32,708 bases of DNA from Clostridia bacterium (lineage in GTDB: Bacteria; Bacillota; Clostridia; TANB77; CAG-508): positions 1 through 32,708 of the forward strand of contig JAFRDD010000060.1 in the NCBI GenBank assembly GCA_017404025.1, given 5' to 3'. Below, piece by piece: positions 23,160 through 30,659 of this stretch. A model generated the notes under the pieces. It saw only the letters and a program-made list of their open reading frames with translations, did not search any database and was not told where the DNA came from. The first letter of the stretch is position 1. Each line of letters opens with the position of its first letter. The position numbers and the translations under genes are program-made.

Positions 23160-23429
23160 TTACTTTTGAATAAATACAATCATCAATCTATCGCCTAAAT
23201 TAATTGGAACAATCTGAAACAATTTATATTTACCCAATAGTTCAATAATTTCAATTGCTTCTTATAATGTCATGAAACTATTACTATAATCAATTTCTTC
23301 TTCAGTGTCCATAACAGGAGACCATTTTTTATAACTTAACTCATTGGGATCTCTATCAATAATTGATTGCTTGACTATAATAATCTTATATTGATTATGT
23401 GATAAATCAGGACTTCTTTGTTTCATCAT
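23160..23429 (-). pseudogene. Small gene split by an in-frame TAA
   Basis: From ATG 23429 (TGATG overlap with the gene upstream) the frame reads 'MMKQRSPDLSHNQYKIIIVK' and on to 'EEEIDYSNSFMTL', then a TAA at 23262-23264. The same frame then continues without interruption for 33 codons ('EAIEIIELLGKYKLFQIVPI', ending 'LMIVFIQK') to TAA at 23160-23162. The second part has no good start. Together they give about 89 codons, so this looks like a gene broken by a nonsense change or one that is read through. The remainder of 23130-23428 holds only this gene and the pncA promoter motif. No family recognised. Confidence 0.55.
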
Positions 23430-24088
23430 CAAAAACTTCTGTCAATAAACTTTCTTACAACATATCCCCCATCTTTCTCAGATTTTTCCATTCCTTCAAG
23501 TGTAAGGAATGAGTCTGTTGATGGAGTCCATTCATTGAACCTTGCAGATTCCTGAAGACTATCTGCACTGAAAGCAACAACATCTACATCTTTAAGACCT
23601 TCCTCATTAATGAAGTCAATGCAAGTCTGAACAAGAATGTCATGAAGCTGTTTTACCTGCTCATGAGTAATCTGCTTGTTCTCCATCTCATCTAATTCTT
23701 CACCACGATAGCACCAAGTGCTATAACTGAAAATTTTCTTCTCTTCATCATTAAGAGCTTCATATGCATAAATAGCATTTCTGAGAGCTTCAGGATAAGA
23801 AGCAATCTTTTCTTCATGTCTCCTTTTATTCTCAGCTATTCTTGCTTCTCTTTCTTCCTCAGTCTCTTTATGCTCTTTCTTAGGAAATCTCTTTCTGCGA
23901 TATTCTTTTGCTTCACTGAGTCTCTCCTTATGAGCTGCAGATGCTTCTTTAAAAAGTTTATCTATCTTTTCTTTATGCTCTATATATTCTGGAGTAGATT
24001 CAAATCTGTCATGTTCTTCCTCAACCTGTTTCCAGATTGCTTCTTCCTTTTCAGATTTTTCAAACATTTTTTTCCAAAGTTCACTCAT
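23429..24088 (-). CDS. Charged coiled-coil hypothetical protein, 219 aa
   Basis: The first 110 residues are Glu/Lys/Arg-rich and likely coiled-coil ('KEEAIWKQVEEEHDRFE', 'RKRFPKKEHKETEEEREARI'). The second half is mixed alpha/beta with 'LVQTCIDFINEEGLKDVDVV' and no known catalytic motif. It starts by a 4-nt overlap with the membrane protein upstream. Codon use is more G+C-rich than in the split gene downstream. Confidence 0.65.
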   Translation of the reverse strand: MSELWKKMFEKSEKEEAIWKQVEEEHDRFESTPEYIEHKEKIDKLFKEASAAHKERLSEAKEYRRKRFPKKEHKETEEEREARIAENKRRHEEKIASYPEALRNAIYAYEALNDEEKKIFSYSTWCYRGEELDEMENKQITHEQVKQLHDILVQTCIDFINEEGLKDVDVVAFSADSLQESARFNEWTPSTDSFLTLEGMEKSEKDGGYVVRKFIDRSF

Positions 24089-24321
24089 GCTTCGTCTTCT
24101 CTATTTTCGTTTTCAATCCATTTAACAAAATGTTCAACTGTCCATATAATGCCTCTTAGCAATCCAGCAAATGTAGCAATATATAATATAACAGTACCAG
24201 TATAAAGTAATATTTTTGGCAATTCAACATTGCCTAAGCATATCCATAATGCCATCAACAAAATTGATATGATAAGAACTAATACAAGATATGCTACTAC
24301 TTTTCTATTAATCTTCATCAT
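24085..24321 (-). CDS. Small two-helix membrane protein
   Basis: 78 residues with two hydrophobic segments, about 8-30 ('VVAYLVLVLIISILLMALW') and 36-60 ('ILLYTGTVILYIATFAGLL'), and an acidic C-terminus. The short polar loop suggests a hairpin in the inner membrane with both ends on the same side. Size and form recall phage holins or superinfection-exclusion proteins, but context gives no support (no endolysin nearby). It overlaps the genes on both sides. Confidence 0.65.
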   Translation of the reverse strand: MMKINRKVVAYLVLVLIISILLMALWICLGNVELPKILLYTGTVILYIATFAGLLRGIIWTVEHFVKWIENENREDEA

Positions 24322-24643
24322 CCAACTGCTTCTTTATTTCATCCCAGTTTGTACATTCTTTTGCTTTATAGTAAAGATAATGATCAAATTCATTATCATC
24401 AGCTATCCAAGTACCTATAGTGCAATGAAATCTATATTTCTGTCCACAAGTACATTCAAAGACAGCCATCTTCCCAATGTTTGTTTCACACCAGCCAACT
24501 ACCTTTGGCTTTTCATGTTTTGTTCCCCAATTATAATCATAGAACCCAGTCTTTCCCCATTCAGGACATTCTAAATCTCCTGCATAAGGAATATCCTCAT
24601 ATTGGGGAATCTTAGGAAGTATGTCAATCAGTCGCTTGCCCAT
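24308..24643 (-). CDS. Hypothetical protein with possible zinc site, 111 aa
   Basis: Starts 'MGKRLIDILPKIPQYEDIPY'. The middle has 'VVGWCETNIGKMAVFECTCG' and 'YRFHC', giving Cys and His ligands for a small ribbon-like fold. The end is acidic. It overlaps its neighbours by 14 and 20 nt. No family recognised. Confidence 0.6.
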   Translation of the reverse strand: MGKRLIDILPKIPQYEDIPYAGDLECPEWGKTGFYDYNWGTKHEKPKVVGWCETNIGKMAVFECTCGQKYRFHCTIGTWIADDNEFDHYLYYKAKECTNWDEIKKQLDDED

Positions 24644-25079
24644 CTTTAATTAGTCCATTTCTAACTATTCGTTCAATGTCATCAAATATGCCATTATCAT
24701 GCCATTTTTTCCAAATGTCCGAATGATCAACATCAAGGTCTCTTTCAACCAATGCTAACAGCATATTGATTGCTTCACGTTTCTCAGGATAGAAATTATG
24801 AATTTCATCATATGTGTCATCAAACCCAATGTGATATTCAATAACAGCATCCTTCTTAAGTTTACGTCCATAGGACATATCATAAATAATGAAATAATAT
24901 TCACCATCATTTAGACAGCATCTCCATTCATATGTCCATTTATCACCACTTGGATTATATCTTGGTTTAAATCCAAGCTTCTCCATGATTTCAGTCTTAG
25001 ATGCTTTAATTACTAAATCATGATAAGAAGTCTCAAGACCTTTAGGCCATTCTTTGAATTCTGTTATCTTATATTTCAT
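24624..25079 (-). CDS. Hypothetical protein, 151 aa
   Basis: Alpha/beta protein with 'EIMEKLGFKPRYNPSGDKWT', a beta hairpin 'WRCCLNDGEYYFIIYDMSYG' and a helical C-terminal half. No family recognised. It lies 3 nt after the Cys-rich gene. Confidence 0.62.
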   Translation of the reverse strand: MKYKITEFKEWPKGLETSYHDLVIKASKTEIMEKLGFKPRYNPSGDKWTYEWRCCLNDGEYYFIIYDMSYGRKLKKDAVIEYHIGFDDTYDEIHNFYPEKREAINMLLALVERDLDVDHSDIWKKWHDNGIFDDIERIVRNGLIKDGQATD

Positions 25080-25082
25080 AAC

Positions 25083-25331
25083 TTAATCTATCCTATGGAG
25101 TTTCTTCCAATCAGCAAGAGTACCATTAATTTTTTCTTCTTTTTCTCTGTTACAATAATCTAAACAGTATGAACTATCCTTAACTTCAGTGAACTGTTCA
25201 TTATCGCCTTTGTTCATGTAACAGTTTCCATTGCCTTCCTTTTCAACCAATGCCCCCTTGATAACTAAGGAGCATGGCTTATTGGTAACTTCGTACCACC
25301 AGCAATCTTTACAATGTCCGTGATTAGCCAT
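25083..25331 (-). CDS. Small Cys-rich, probably zinc-binding protein
   Basis: 82 residues with Cys at intervals: 'HCKDCWWYEVTNKPC', 'NCYMNKGD' and 'YCLDYC'. Six or seven Cys in such a short protein suggest one or two zinc sites. No family recognised. It is 5 nt downstream of 25337-26380, so it shares that gene's promoter. Confidence 0.62.
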   Translation of the reverse strand: MANHGHCKDCWWYEVTNKPCSLVIKGALVEKEGNGNCYMNKGDNEQFTEVKDSSYCLDYCNREKEEKINGTLADWKKLHRID

Positions 25332-25336
25332 AACTT

Positions 25337-26380
25337 TTAATCATTATAATTAGAATCATCTTTACTGCGGTTTGTAATGATGAACCTGTAATGCGGAATC
25401 ATATAAGAAGAATTCATTGCGGCAATAATGCTTCGGCAATAAAGGTTCTTGGTTCCATCAGTAATCTTCATCTTGAAGATCTTAGGATCATCATGAACTG
25501 ACTTGACTTCAAGTTTGTCAACTTCAAGCTCATCCTTCATAATCCTTGAAGCAAGTTCCTTGATTGAAGCTTCAAACTCCTCAGTTGCATGCTTGACACA
25601 TTCCTCAGTGTAGGTCTTCTCAGTATATTTATCAAGAATCTTTGCAAGACGTTCAATCTTGGAATTCAAAGAACTGTAAATTTTATATTCCTTGTTGTAT
25701 TCAAGTCTATTCTTTCTCCAATCAATCTTATCCAAACGGTCACTGGATTCCTTCTTCCTATTCTTCAGTTCTTCAAGATCTTTAGGAAAAACCTCGGTAA
25801 AACGTTTCTTAGCAAACTCAGCAACTCTCTTGAGATATTCTTCCTTGTAATCAGCAAGCAGGTCAGTGAACTTATTCACAAGAGAATCAAAAATCTCATC
25901 CTTGACAGTACGGGTCTTAGGAGTATTCTCCTGGATGAAAGTAAGAATCTTGTTATAGAACTTGATAGTATCTCTATCAGCATAAGACAGTCCGAAAGTA
26001 TTGTTGCCAGGATTGATTCCAATCCAATTAGCAAGTCGGCCTTTCATATATCTCCCTTTGTAATATTCCTGAAGCCAAGTAACAAACTTAGGATTCTCTT
26101 CCTTCAGATATTCCGGAAGCTTCTGAACAGAATAACCTTCAAGACGACGAAATTCAACCCAGTCATCTTCATCAAACTGAGTTGCAGACTTACGAAATTC
26201 ACGGAGCTTCAGGAGAATAGCCATCTTAATGTCTTCCTTCTTTACAGAATCAACTCCATATTTCTTCGCATATTCAAGTTTCTCTTTCTTGGAGTCAAGT
26301 CCGTCAACAATATCATAATCCTTACGAACCTCTTCCTTAGTGAGATTGGATTCATTAACAAACTGAGATAATGTCTTCAT
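25337..26380 (-). CDS. Long helical protein with a T4-like capsid-targeting leader
   Basis: 347 residues. The N-terminus 'MKTLSQFVNESNL' matches the T4 internal-protein leader 'MKTYQEFIAEA' in order and spacing: Met-Lys-Thr, an aromatic at 7, a hydrophobic at 8 and Glu at 10. The rest is Lys/Glu-rich and helical, with coiled-coil segments ('EELKNRKKESSDRLDKIDW') and a compact C-terminal domain around 'LYCRSIIAAMNSSYMIPHYR'. It might be an internal head or scaffold-like protein. Codon use is richer in G+C than in the tagged array, and the leader lacks the 'KLHLNKDI' extension. First gene after the motif at 26402-26411. Confidence 0.6.
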   Translation of the reverse strand: MKTLSQFVNESNLTKEEVRKDYDIVDGLDSKKEKLEYAKKYGVDSVKKEDIKMAILLKLREFRKSATQFDEDDWVEFRRLEGYSVQKLPEYLKEENPKFVTWLQEYYKGRYMKGRLANWIGINPGNNTFGLSYADRDTIKFYNKILTFIQENTPKTRTVKDEIFDSLVNKFTDLLADYKEEYLKRVAEFAKKRFTEVFPKDLEELKNRKKESSDRLDKIDWRKNRLEYNKEYKIYSSLNSKIERLAKILDKYTEKTYTEECVKHATEEFEASIKELASRIMKDELEVDKLEVKSVHDDPKIFKMKITDGTKNLYCRSIIAAMNSSYMIPHYRFIITNRSKDDSNYND

Positions 26381-26401
26381 AAATTATTGTTTTGTACAAT
26401 T

Positions 26402-26411
26402 AAATATAGAA
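26402..26411 (-). promoter_or_regulatory. Class A promoter-like motif (variant)
   Basis: Minus strand reads TTCTATATTT, followed by A, 22 nt before the start at 26380. Confidence 0.5.
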
Positions 26412-26426
26412 AAGAATTCTTAGAAT

Positions 26427-26639
26427 TCAATTTTTTAAATCTTCAACTTCAATCAACTTTTCTGGGTGCATTGTCCAGAAATTAAATAAAACAGAACTGA
26501 ATTCATTTGGTGTTACAACCTGATAATAAAGCTTTGTGCCAGGATGCAATTCCTGTTGAACTTTAATTGCAGACTTCAGCCATTGCTTAGAAGTAAAAAT
26601 ACCAAGTAAAATTCTGTGATTGTCAGCAAGAATGTACAT
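26427..26639 (-). CDS. Small hypothetical protein, 70 aa
   Basis: Starts 'MYILADNHRILLGIFTSKQW' and looks like a compact alpha/beta fold. An unusually strong Shine-Dalgarno site lies just upstream (26643-26650), unlike nearly all other genes in the window. No family recognised. Confidence 0.6.
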   Translation of the reverse strand: MYILADNHRILLGIFTSKQWLKSAIKVQQELHPGTKLYYQVVTPNEFSSVLFNFWTMHPEKLIEVEDLKN

Positions 26640-26642
26640 AAA

Positions 26643-26650
26643 AATTCCTC
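26643..26650 (-). promoter_or_regulatory. Strong Shine-Dalgarno site
   Basis: Minus strand reads AAGGAGGAATTTTTATG, a full ribosome-binding site at usual spacing. Other genes here have none or weak ones. Confidence 0.6.
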
Positions 26651-26652
26651 CT

Positions 26653-26847
26653 TTATTTTTTAATGATACTTACAATATCTTCAGTAATATATTCGTCTTC
26701 TTGAATAGTTTCATAAATAATTCTACTAATTTTATTGAAAGATTCATCAGATAAAGAATCAATCAACTCAGTATAAGCAGCTCCCTCATTTAATTCAGGA
26801 ATATCAATTTCATATTCAAGATTCAATTTAACTCTATACTTACTCAT
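26653..26847 (-). CDS. Small acidic hypothetical protein, 64 aa
   Basis: Starts 'MSKYRVKLNLEYEIDIPELN' with strands, then a helix and an acidic end. ATGA overlap with the gene upstream. No family recognised. Confidence 0.6.
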   Translation of the reverse strand: MSKYRVKLNLEYEIDIPELNEGAAYTELIDSLSDESFNKISRIIYETIQEDEYITEDIVSIIKK

Positions 26848-27173
26848 ATTCCAATTCCAATTACATTCAATGCAGACTTCATCTGTTCAACAGTAGGTAG
26901 ATAATGGGTAATACGATTCTCAACAACAAAATTTGTTTTCTTGTTGAACCCATAGAACATATAGTATCTACTAATTTTCTTGTCACCAAACTTATTAGTA
27001 GTTACATAGTAATAACAATCAAATCTTGCCCATCTATCTTTAAAAGCAATCATATAACTAGATTGCTTCTTTCTATAGACTTCCTGCATATGATTATGAC
27101 GTTCCTCAACATCTTCATACACAGTTTCTTTAAAACCGTGTTTCTTTAACCAACTTTTTGATACTTTATCCAT
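26844..27173 (-). CDS. Hypothetical protein, 109 aa
   Basis: Basic and aromatic, with beta strands ('ARFDCYYYVTTNKFG', 'ISRYYMFYGFNKK') and a C-terminal helix. First gene of a three-gene unit, 22 nt after a class A motif. No family recognised. Confidence 0.62.
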   Translation of the reverse strand: MDKVSKSWLKKHGFKETVYEDVEERHNHMQEVYRKKQSSYMIAFKDRWARFDCYYYVTTNKFGDKKISRYYMFYGFNKKTNFVVENRITHYLPTVEQMKSALNVIGIGI

Positions 27174-27194
27174 ACTTTAATAGCTTTTACATAT

Positions 27195-27204
27195 TAATAT
27201 AGAA
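27195..27204 (-). promoter_or_regulatory. Class A promoter-like motif
   Basis: Exact TTCTATATTA, 22 nt before the start at 27173 and after a terminator. Confidence 0.55.
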
Positions 27205-27211
27205 CAAAAAG

Positions 27212-27231
27212 GAGGAAATTCAAATTTCCTC
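27212..27231 (-). terminator. Terminator of the small membrane protein gene
   Basis: A 9-bp stem (GAGGAAATT with AATTTCCTC) and short loop, followed by a T run on the minus strand, about 40 nt after the stop at 27270. Confidence 0.75.
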
Positions 27232-27269
27232 TTCAATTTTGTATATGATTTAGCTTATTTTAATATGTA

Positions 27270-27455
27270 TCAATTGACTTCGTTATCATCATTTTCATTT
27301 ATTTGTTGTTCATCATCGTCATCATCTTCATAATATCCTATCTGAATTACACCACCTCTTCTAACATAAATTAATACATATATCATAATTATCAATGCTG
27401 AATAAGCTGCAAGATCAATTATAGTCTTTAAGAAAATAAAAAATGAACCATCCAT
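27270..27455 (-). CDS. Single-span membrane protein with acidic tail
   Basis: 61 residues: a hydrophobic segment at about 7-31 ('TIIDLAAYSALIIMIYVLIY'), a basic turn 'VRRGG', and a tail dominated by Asp, Glu and Asn ('YYEDDDDDEQQ'). The positive residues suggest the tail is cytoplasmic. Class B motif upstream. No family recognised. Confidence 0.62.
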   Translation of the reverse strand: MDGSFFIFLKTIIDLAAYSALIIMIYVLIYVRRGGVIQIGYYEDDDDDEQQINENDDNEVN

Positions 27456-27470
27456 AATCTCTTAATGATA

Positions 27471-27487
27471 TTTATATATAAAAATAA
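27471..27487 (-). promoter_or_regulatory. Class B promoter-like motif
   Basis: Minus strand reads TTATTTTTATATATAAA, about 16 nt upstream of the start at 27455. Confidence 0.4.
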
Positions 27488-27492
27488 TGTAA

Positions 27493-27822
27493 TTACTTAG
27501 TATTCTTTCTAAGAATCTGTCTTATATCATCAGTGCATCGTTCAACACCAATGCTTTTAAGATACTCTCTATCATTCTCTTCTCCCTTAAATTCCCAAAG
27601 TGAATCAAACAACTTATCAAGATTCTTTAAATCATCTATCTTATATACATTATTAAATGTATGATTCTTTCTGATTACTTTTATTACTTCATCAGTTGTT
27701 GTACATATTTCATATTCACATTTAGGTCTTATAAGATATTTTAATATTACAACATAATGTGGAATTTCAATATCTTTATTTAAGTGAAGCTTCTCTATTA
27801 TATAATTATCTATTGTTTTCAT
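27493..27822 (-). CDS. Tagged protein 8, candidate head-packaged cargo
   Basis: 109 residues starting 'MKTIDNYIIEKLHLNKDI', nearly the array consensus although this copy lies 12 kb away on the other strand. The cargo has strands 'HYVVILKYLI' and 'CEYEICTT' and a helical C-terminus. ATGA overlap with tagged protein 9 upstream. No catalytic motif was recognised. Confidence 0.75.
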   Translation of the reverse strand: MKTIDNYIIEKLHLNKDIEIPHYVVILKYLIRPKCEYEICTTTDEVIKVIRKNHTFNNVYKIDDLKNLDKLFDSLWEFKGEENDREYLKSIGVERCTDDIRQILRKNTK

Positions 27823-28283
27823 CCTTTATACCAACTTGGAATTTTTAATGACTCACATTTATCAAATGCTCCATATTGCATATTTCTTGGAGCATTTACT
27901 TTCCAATTTTCTAAATCACAATCAAACTTTTCACACCCAAGAAACATGACTGACATATCTTGTACTTTGCTAACATCCCATTTTGATATATCACAATTGA
28001 AATTTTTACATCCATAAAACATTGCTCTCATATCTTTTACATTACTTACATTCCACTCAGATATGTTTATGTTATGCGGATCTAAATCACTGAATATTGA
28101 GAACATTCTTTCAACTTTACTTGTATCAATATCATTCAAATCAGCATCTTTTCCACGTTCTTTAATTAATTGAATTACAATTCTTCTTAATGCGAGACGT
28201 CCTGATGGATGATATTTGTACTTTGGTTCAAAATCTTTATTAAGATGTAATTTCTCAGATATGTATGTGTTAATTTGTTTCAT
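27819..28283 (-). CDS. Tagged protein 9 with DUF285 (BspA-like) repeats
   Basis: 154 residues. Leader 'MKQINTYISEKLHLNKDF', then a linker and two or more DUF285-type units built on 'ISEWNVSNVKDMRAMFYGC' and 'ISKWDVSKVQDMSVMFLGC', with Cys and Asn in register. These repeats are common in surface proteins of mycoplasmas and gut bacteria, where they mediate binding. It is the only tagged protein whose cargo I recognise. The start shares one base with the stop of ugd (TGATG), so it is translated in the same operon as the sugar genes. Confidence 0.82.
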   Translation of the reverse strand: MKQINTYISEKLHLNKDFEPKYKYHPSGRLALRRIVIQLIKERGKDADLNDIDTSKVERMFSIFSDLDPHNINISEWNVSNVKDMRAMFYGCKNFNCDISKWDVSKVQDMSVMFLGCEKFDCDLENWKVNAPRNMQYGAFDKCESLKIPSWYKG

Positions 28284-29455
28284 CAATTATTATGGAATAT
28301 GTCTTTAGTGTATACTTTATTCTTTACATCATCAAGCTCTTCATCATATCGATTAGCAAGAATAATGTCTGATTTATATTTAAAAATAGACAAGTCATTC
28401 TCAAGTGTAAAGTCATTGAAACTTTCAATAGTAGGTTCATATATGATTATCTCTACACCATTCTGTTTTAGATAATACATTATGTCTTGTATAGCTGATG
28501 AACGGAAATTATCAGAACCAGACTTCATTATCAATCTATATACACCAACTATATTAGGTTTCTTTCTAAGTATCTGGTCAGCTATGAATCTCTTTCTTGT
28601 CTTGTTGCTTTCTACAATAGCACTTATTAGATTCTGAGGTATGTTCTTATAATTAGCAAGAAGCTGTTTAGTATCTTTAGGAAAACAATATCCACCATAA
28701 CCAAAAGATGGATTATTATAAAAATCACCAATTCTTGGGTCAAGTGATATACCTTTTATTATATTCTCAGTATTTAACTTATTCAATTCAGCATAAGTAT
28801 CAAGCTCATTAAAATAAGATACTCTCATAGCAAGATATGAATTAGCGAATAACTTCACTGCCTCTGCTTCAGTATTGTTCATATACAATATTTCAATATC
28901 TTCTTTAAGTGAAGCATCTTTCAAAAGATTTGCAAACTCTTTTCCAATTGAACGTAATTTATAAGGACAACCACAGATTATACGAGAAGGGTAAAGATTA
29001 TCATATAATGCTTTTGATTCACGAAGAAACTCAGGAAAAAAGAAAAGATTTATATCAGAATATTTACGGTATATACTTTCACAATATCCAACAGGAATTG
29101 TTGACTTGATAATTATATTAGCAATTGGATTATCATTAATGATTTTATCTATAGTATCATCAATAAAATGTGTATCAAAATAATTAGTAGTCTCATCATA
29201 ATTGGTTGGAAGAGCAATCACTATAAAATCAGCATCTTTATATACTGTATCATTATATAAAGTAGCTACTAAATTGAGAGATACTTCTTTGAAGTATCTC
29301 TCAATATACTCATCTTTTATTGGTGAGATTCTATTGTTTATTGAATTGATTTTTTCAGGAACTACTTCAACAAGAGTTACTTGATTATATTGAGATAAAA
29401 GAGTAGCTACTGAAAGACCTACATACCCTGCTCCAACTACTGTTATCTTACTCAT
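28283..29455 (-). CDS. ugd: UDP-glucose 6-dehydrogenase
   Basis: 390 residues, the same length as compact bacterial Ugd enzymes. It oxidises UDP-glucose to UDP-glucuronate with two NAD+. Motifs: 'VVGAGYVGLS' (6-15), 'STIPVG' (118-123), 'PEFLRE' (141-146), Lys201/Asn205 in 'EAVKLFANSYLAMRVSYFNE', and 'GYGGYCFPKD' with the nucleophile Cys257. It heads toward the two tagged genes and follows DUF1919 genes in one operon. It may use the NAD+ supplied by the salvage set, which is inference. Confidence 0.93.
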   Translation of the reverse strand: MSKITVVGAGYVGLSVATLLSQYNQVTLVEVVPEKINSINNRISPIKDEYIERYFKEVSLNLVATLYNDTVYKDADFIVIALPTNYDETTNYFDTHFIDDTIDKIINDNPIANIIIKSTIPVGYCESIYRKYSDINLFFFPEFLRESKALYDNLYPSRIICGCPYKLRSIGKEFANLLKDASLKEDIEILYMNNTEAEAVKLFANSYLAMRVSYFNELDTYAELNKLNTENIIKGISLDPRIGDFYNNPSFGYGGYCFPKDTKQLLANYKNIPQNLISAIVESNKTRKRFIADQILRKKPNIVGVYRLIMKSGSDNFRSSAIQDIMYYLKQNGVEIIIYEPTIESFNDFTLENDLSIFKYKSDIILANRYDEELDDVKNKVYTKDIFHNN

Positions 29456-30063
29456 AAATATTTATTAAGTTCTTTTGAAAAATCAATATTAACTTTATCA
29501 TGATTAATGTGATCATTATAAATTATTACCATATTGTCATTTTTGTATTTAAGTAATTCTTTATGTGATGTATATAAAAATTTCTTATATGGAGTAATAA
29601 CATTGATAAACTTTAATTCATCTTCTATTGATGTATATTTTTTCTCACCAAATAAAAAAACTATTTGTTTGTTTTGTTCGCTATTATATCTTTTTAGTCG
29701 TGTTTCATATTTTTGTACAACATACTCTTTTATGTTTGGGCTATATTTATTATCACCTGATATTTTTTCGGTCTTATTAAAAATATAGTGAGAATATGCT
29801 ATTTTATATTTATTATCAATTTTTACATAATATGTTAACTTACTATTCTTTTCAAAATTATACATATTTTTGAAATATGTATCTCCATCAATAGGCAATA
29901 TCTCATAATTACTTAAATTAACATTATCAAAATTTTTAATAAATTCTATATAATTATTTATTGGCCAATGATGCCAAATTATAGGATTATTATATTGTAA
30001 CTTATTTACTTTATAATATCTTCCAGATGTGCATTCATTGGAAAATATAATTGTATTATTCAT
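29452..30063 (-). CDS. DUF1919-like protein, copy A
   Basis: 203 residues resembling DUF1919, a family in exopolysaccharide loci: 'IIFSNECTSGRYYKVNK', 'YNNPIIWHHW', 'NYIEFIKNFD', 'YKIAYSHYI', 'YETRLKR' and 'FLYTSHKE'. Paralogue of the next gene; the 41-residue block from 'TSIEDEL' to 'NDNMVIIY' is almost identical in both while the rest is about half identical by eye. ATGA overlap with ugd. A role in transferring substituents to sugars is possible; none is proved. Confidence 0.72.
   Translation of the reverse strand: MNNTIIFSNECTSGRYYKVNKLQYNNPIIWHHWPINNYIEFIKNFDNVNLSNYEILPIDGDTYFKNMYNFEKNSKLTYYVKIDNKYKIAYSHYIFNKTEKISGDNKYSPNIKEYVVQKYETRLKRYNSEQNKQIVFLFGEKKYTSIEDELKFINVITPYKKFLYTSHKELLKYKNDNMVIIYNDHINHDKVNIDFSKELNKYL
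29516..29634. repeat. 119-bp near-identical repeat, copy 1
   Basis: About 119 bp match 30136-30254 (offset 620) with four differences seen by eye, within two otherwise diverged paralogues. Confidence 0.85.
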
Positions 30064-30659
30064 TATTGCCTATCTAATGTTTTTGTTAGTATGTTAGCAA
30101 ATGTCTTAAATGAATTAGGATAATCTATGTTTTCTTTATAAATTATTATCATATTGTCATTTTTGTATTTAAGTAACTCTTTATGTGATGTATATAAAAA
30201 TTTCTTATATGGAGTAATAACGTTGATAAACTTTAATTCATCCTCTATTGATGTCCAACTTTTTTCATTTAACATAAAAATTGTTTCACATACATTCTTA
30301 TATTTATTGAATCTATCTAATCTTACTTTGTATTTTGTATCTACATAATCTTTTTTTGATATATAATGCGGATATGCTATCTTATACTTATTATCAACAT
30401 TTACATAATATGTTAATGGGTTAAACTTTAATTTGTAATCTGAAAAGTATTCATTATCATTGGTCAATAAAGTTTCATAATTATTAAAGTTAATATTATT
30501 AAAATTTTTAATAAATTTAACATAATCATCTATATACCACCAAATATTCCAAACAAATGGATTATTAAATTCACATTTGTTCAGTTTATAATATTGTCCT
30601 GATGTACAATCATTTGAAATTACAATATACTTTGAAACACATTGTTCATTACTTTCCAT
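30063..30659 (-). CDS. DUF1919-like protein, copy B
   Basis: 198 residues with the same motif order as copy A: 'IVISNDCTSGQYYKLNK', 'FNNPFVWNIWW', 'DYVKFIKNFN', 'YKIAYPHYI', 'KVRLDRF' and the shared 41-residue block. It starts with a short polar extension containing 'QCVSKY'. The end shares one base with copy A's start (TAATG) and its start overlaps the GT-B gene by 11 nt. Confidence 0.72.
   Translation of the reverse strand: MESNEQCVSKYIVISNDCTSGQYYKLNKCEFNNPFVWNIWWYIDDYVKFIKNFNNINFNNYETLLTNDNEYFSDYKLKFNPLTYYVNVDNKYKIAYPHYISKKDYVDTKYKVRLDRFNKYKNVCETIFMLNEKSWTSIEDELKFINVITPYKKFLYTSHKELLKYKNDNMIIIYKENIDYPNSFKTFANILTKTLDRQ
30136..30254. repeat. 119-bp near-identical repeat, copy 2
   Basis: Partner of 29516-29634. 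Confidence 0.85.

Noticed and set aside
24085..24321. Holin
   Set aside because: Only size and two hydrophobic helices support it; no endolysin or spanin is nearby.
25589..26371. 260-codon plus-strand frame opposite the helical protein
   Set aside because: Shadow of 25337-26380, which has a promoter motif, leader and proper codon use.
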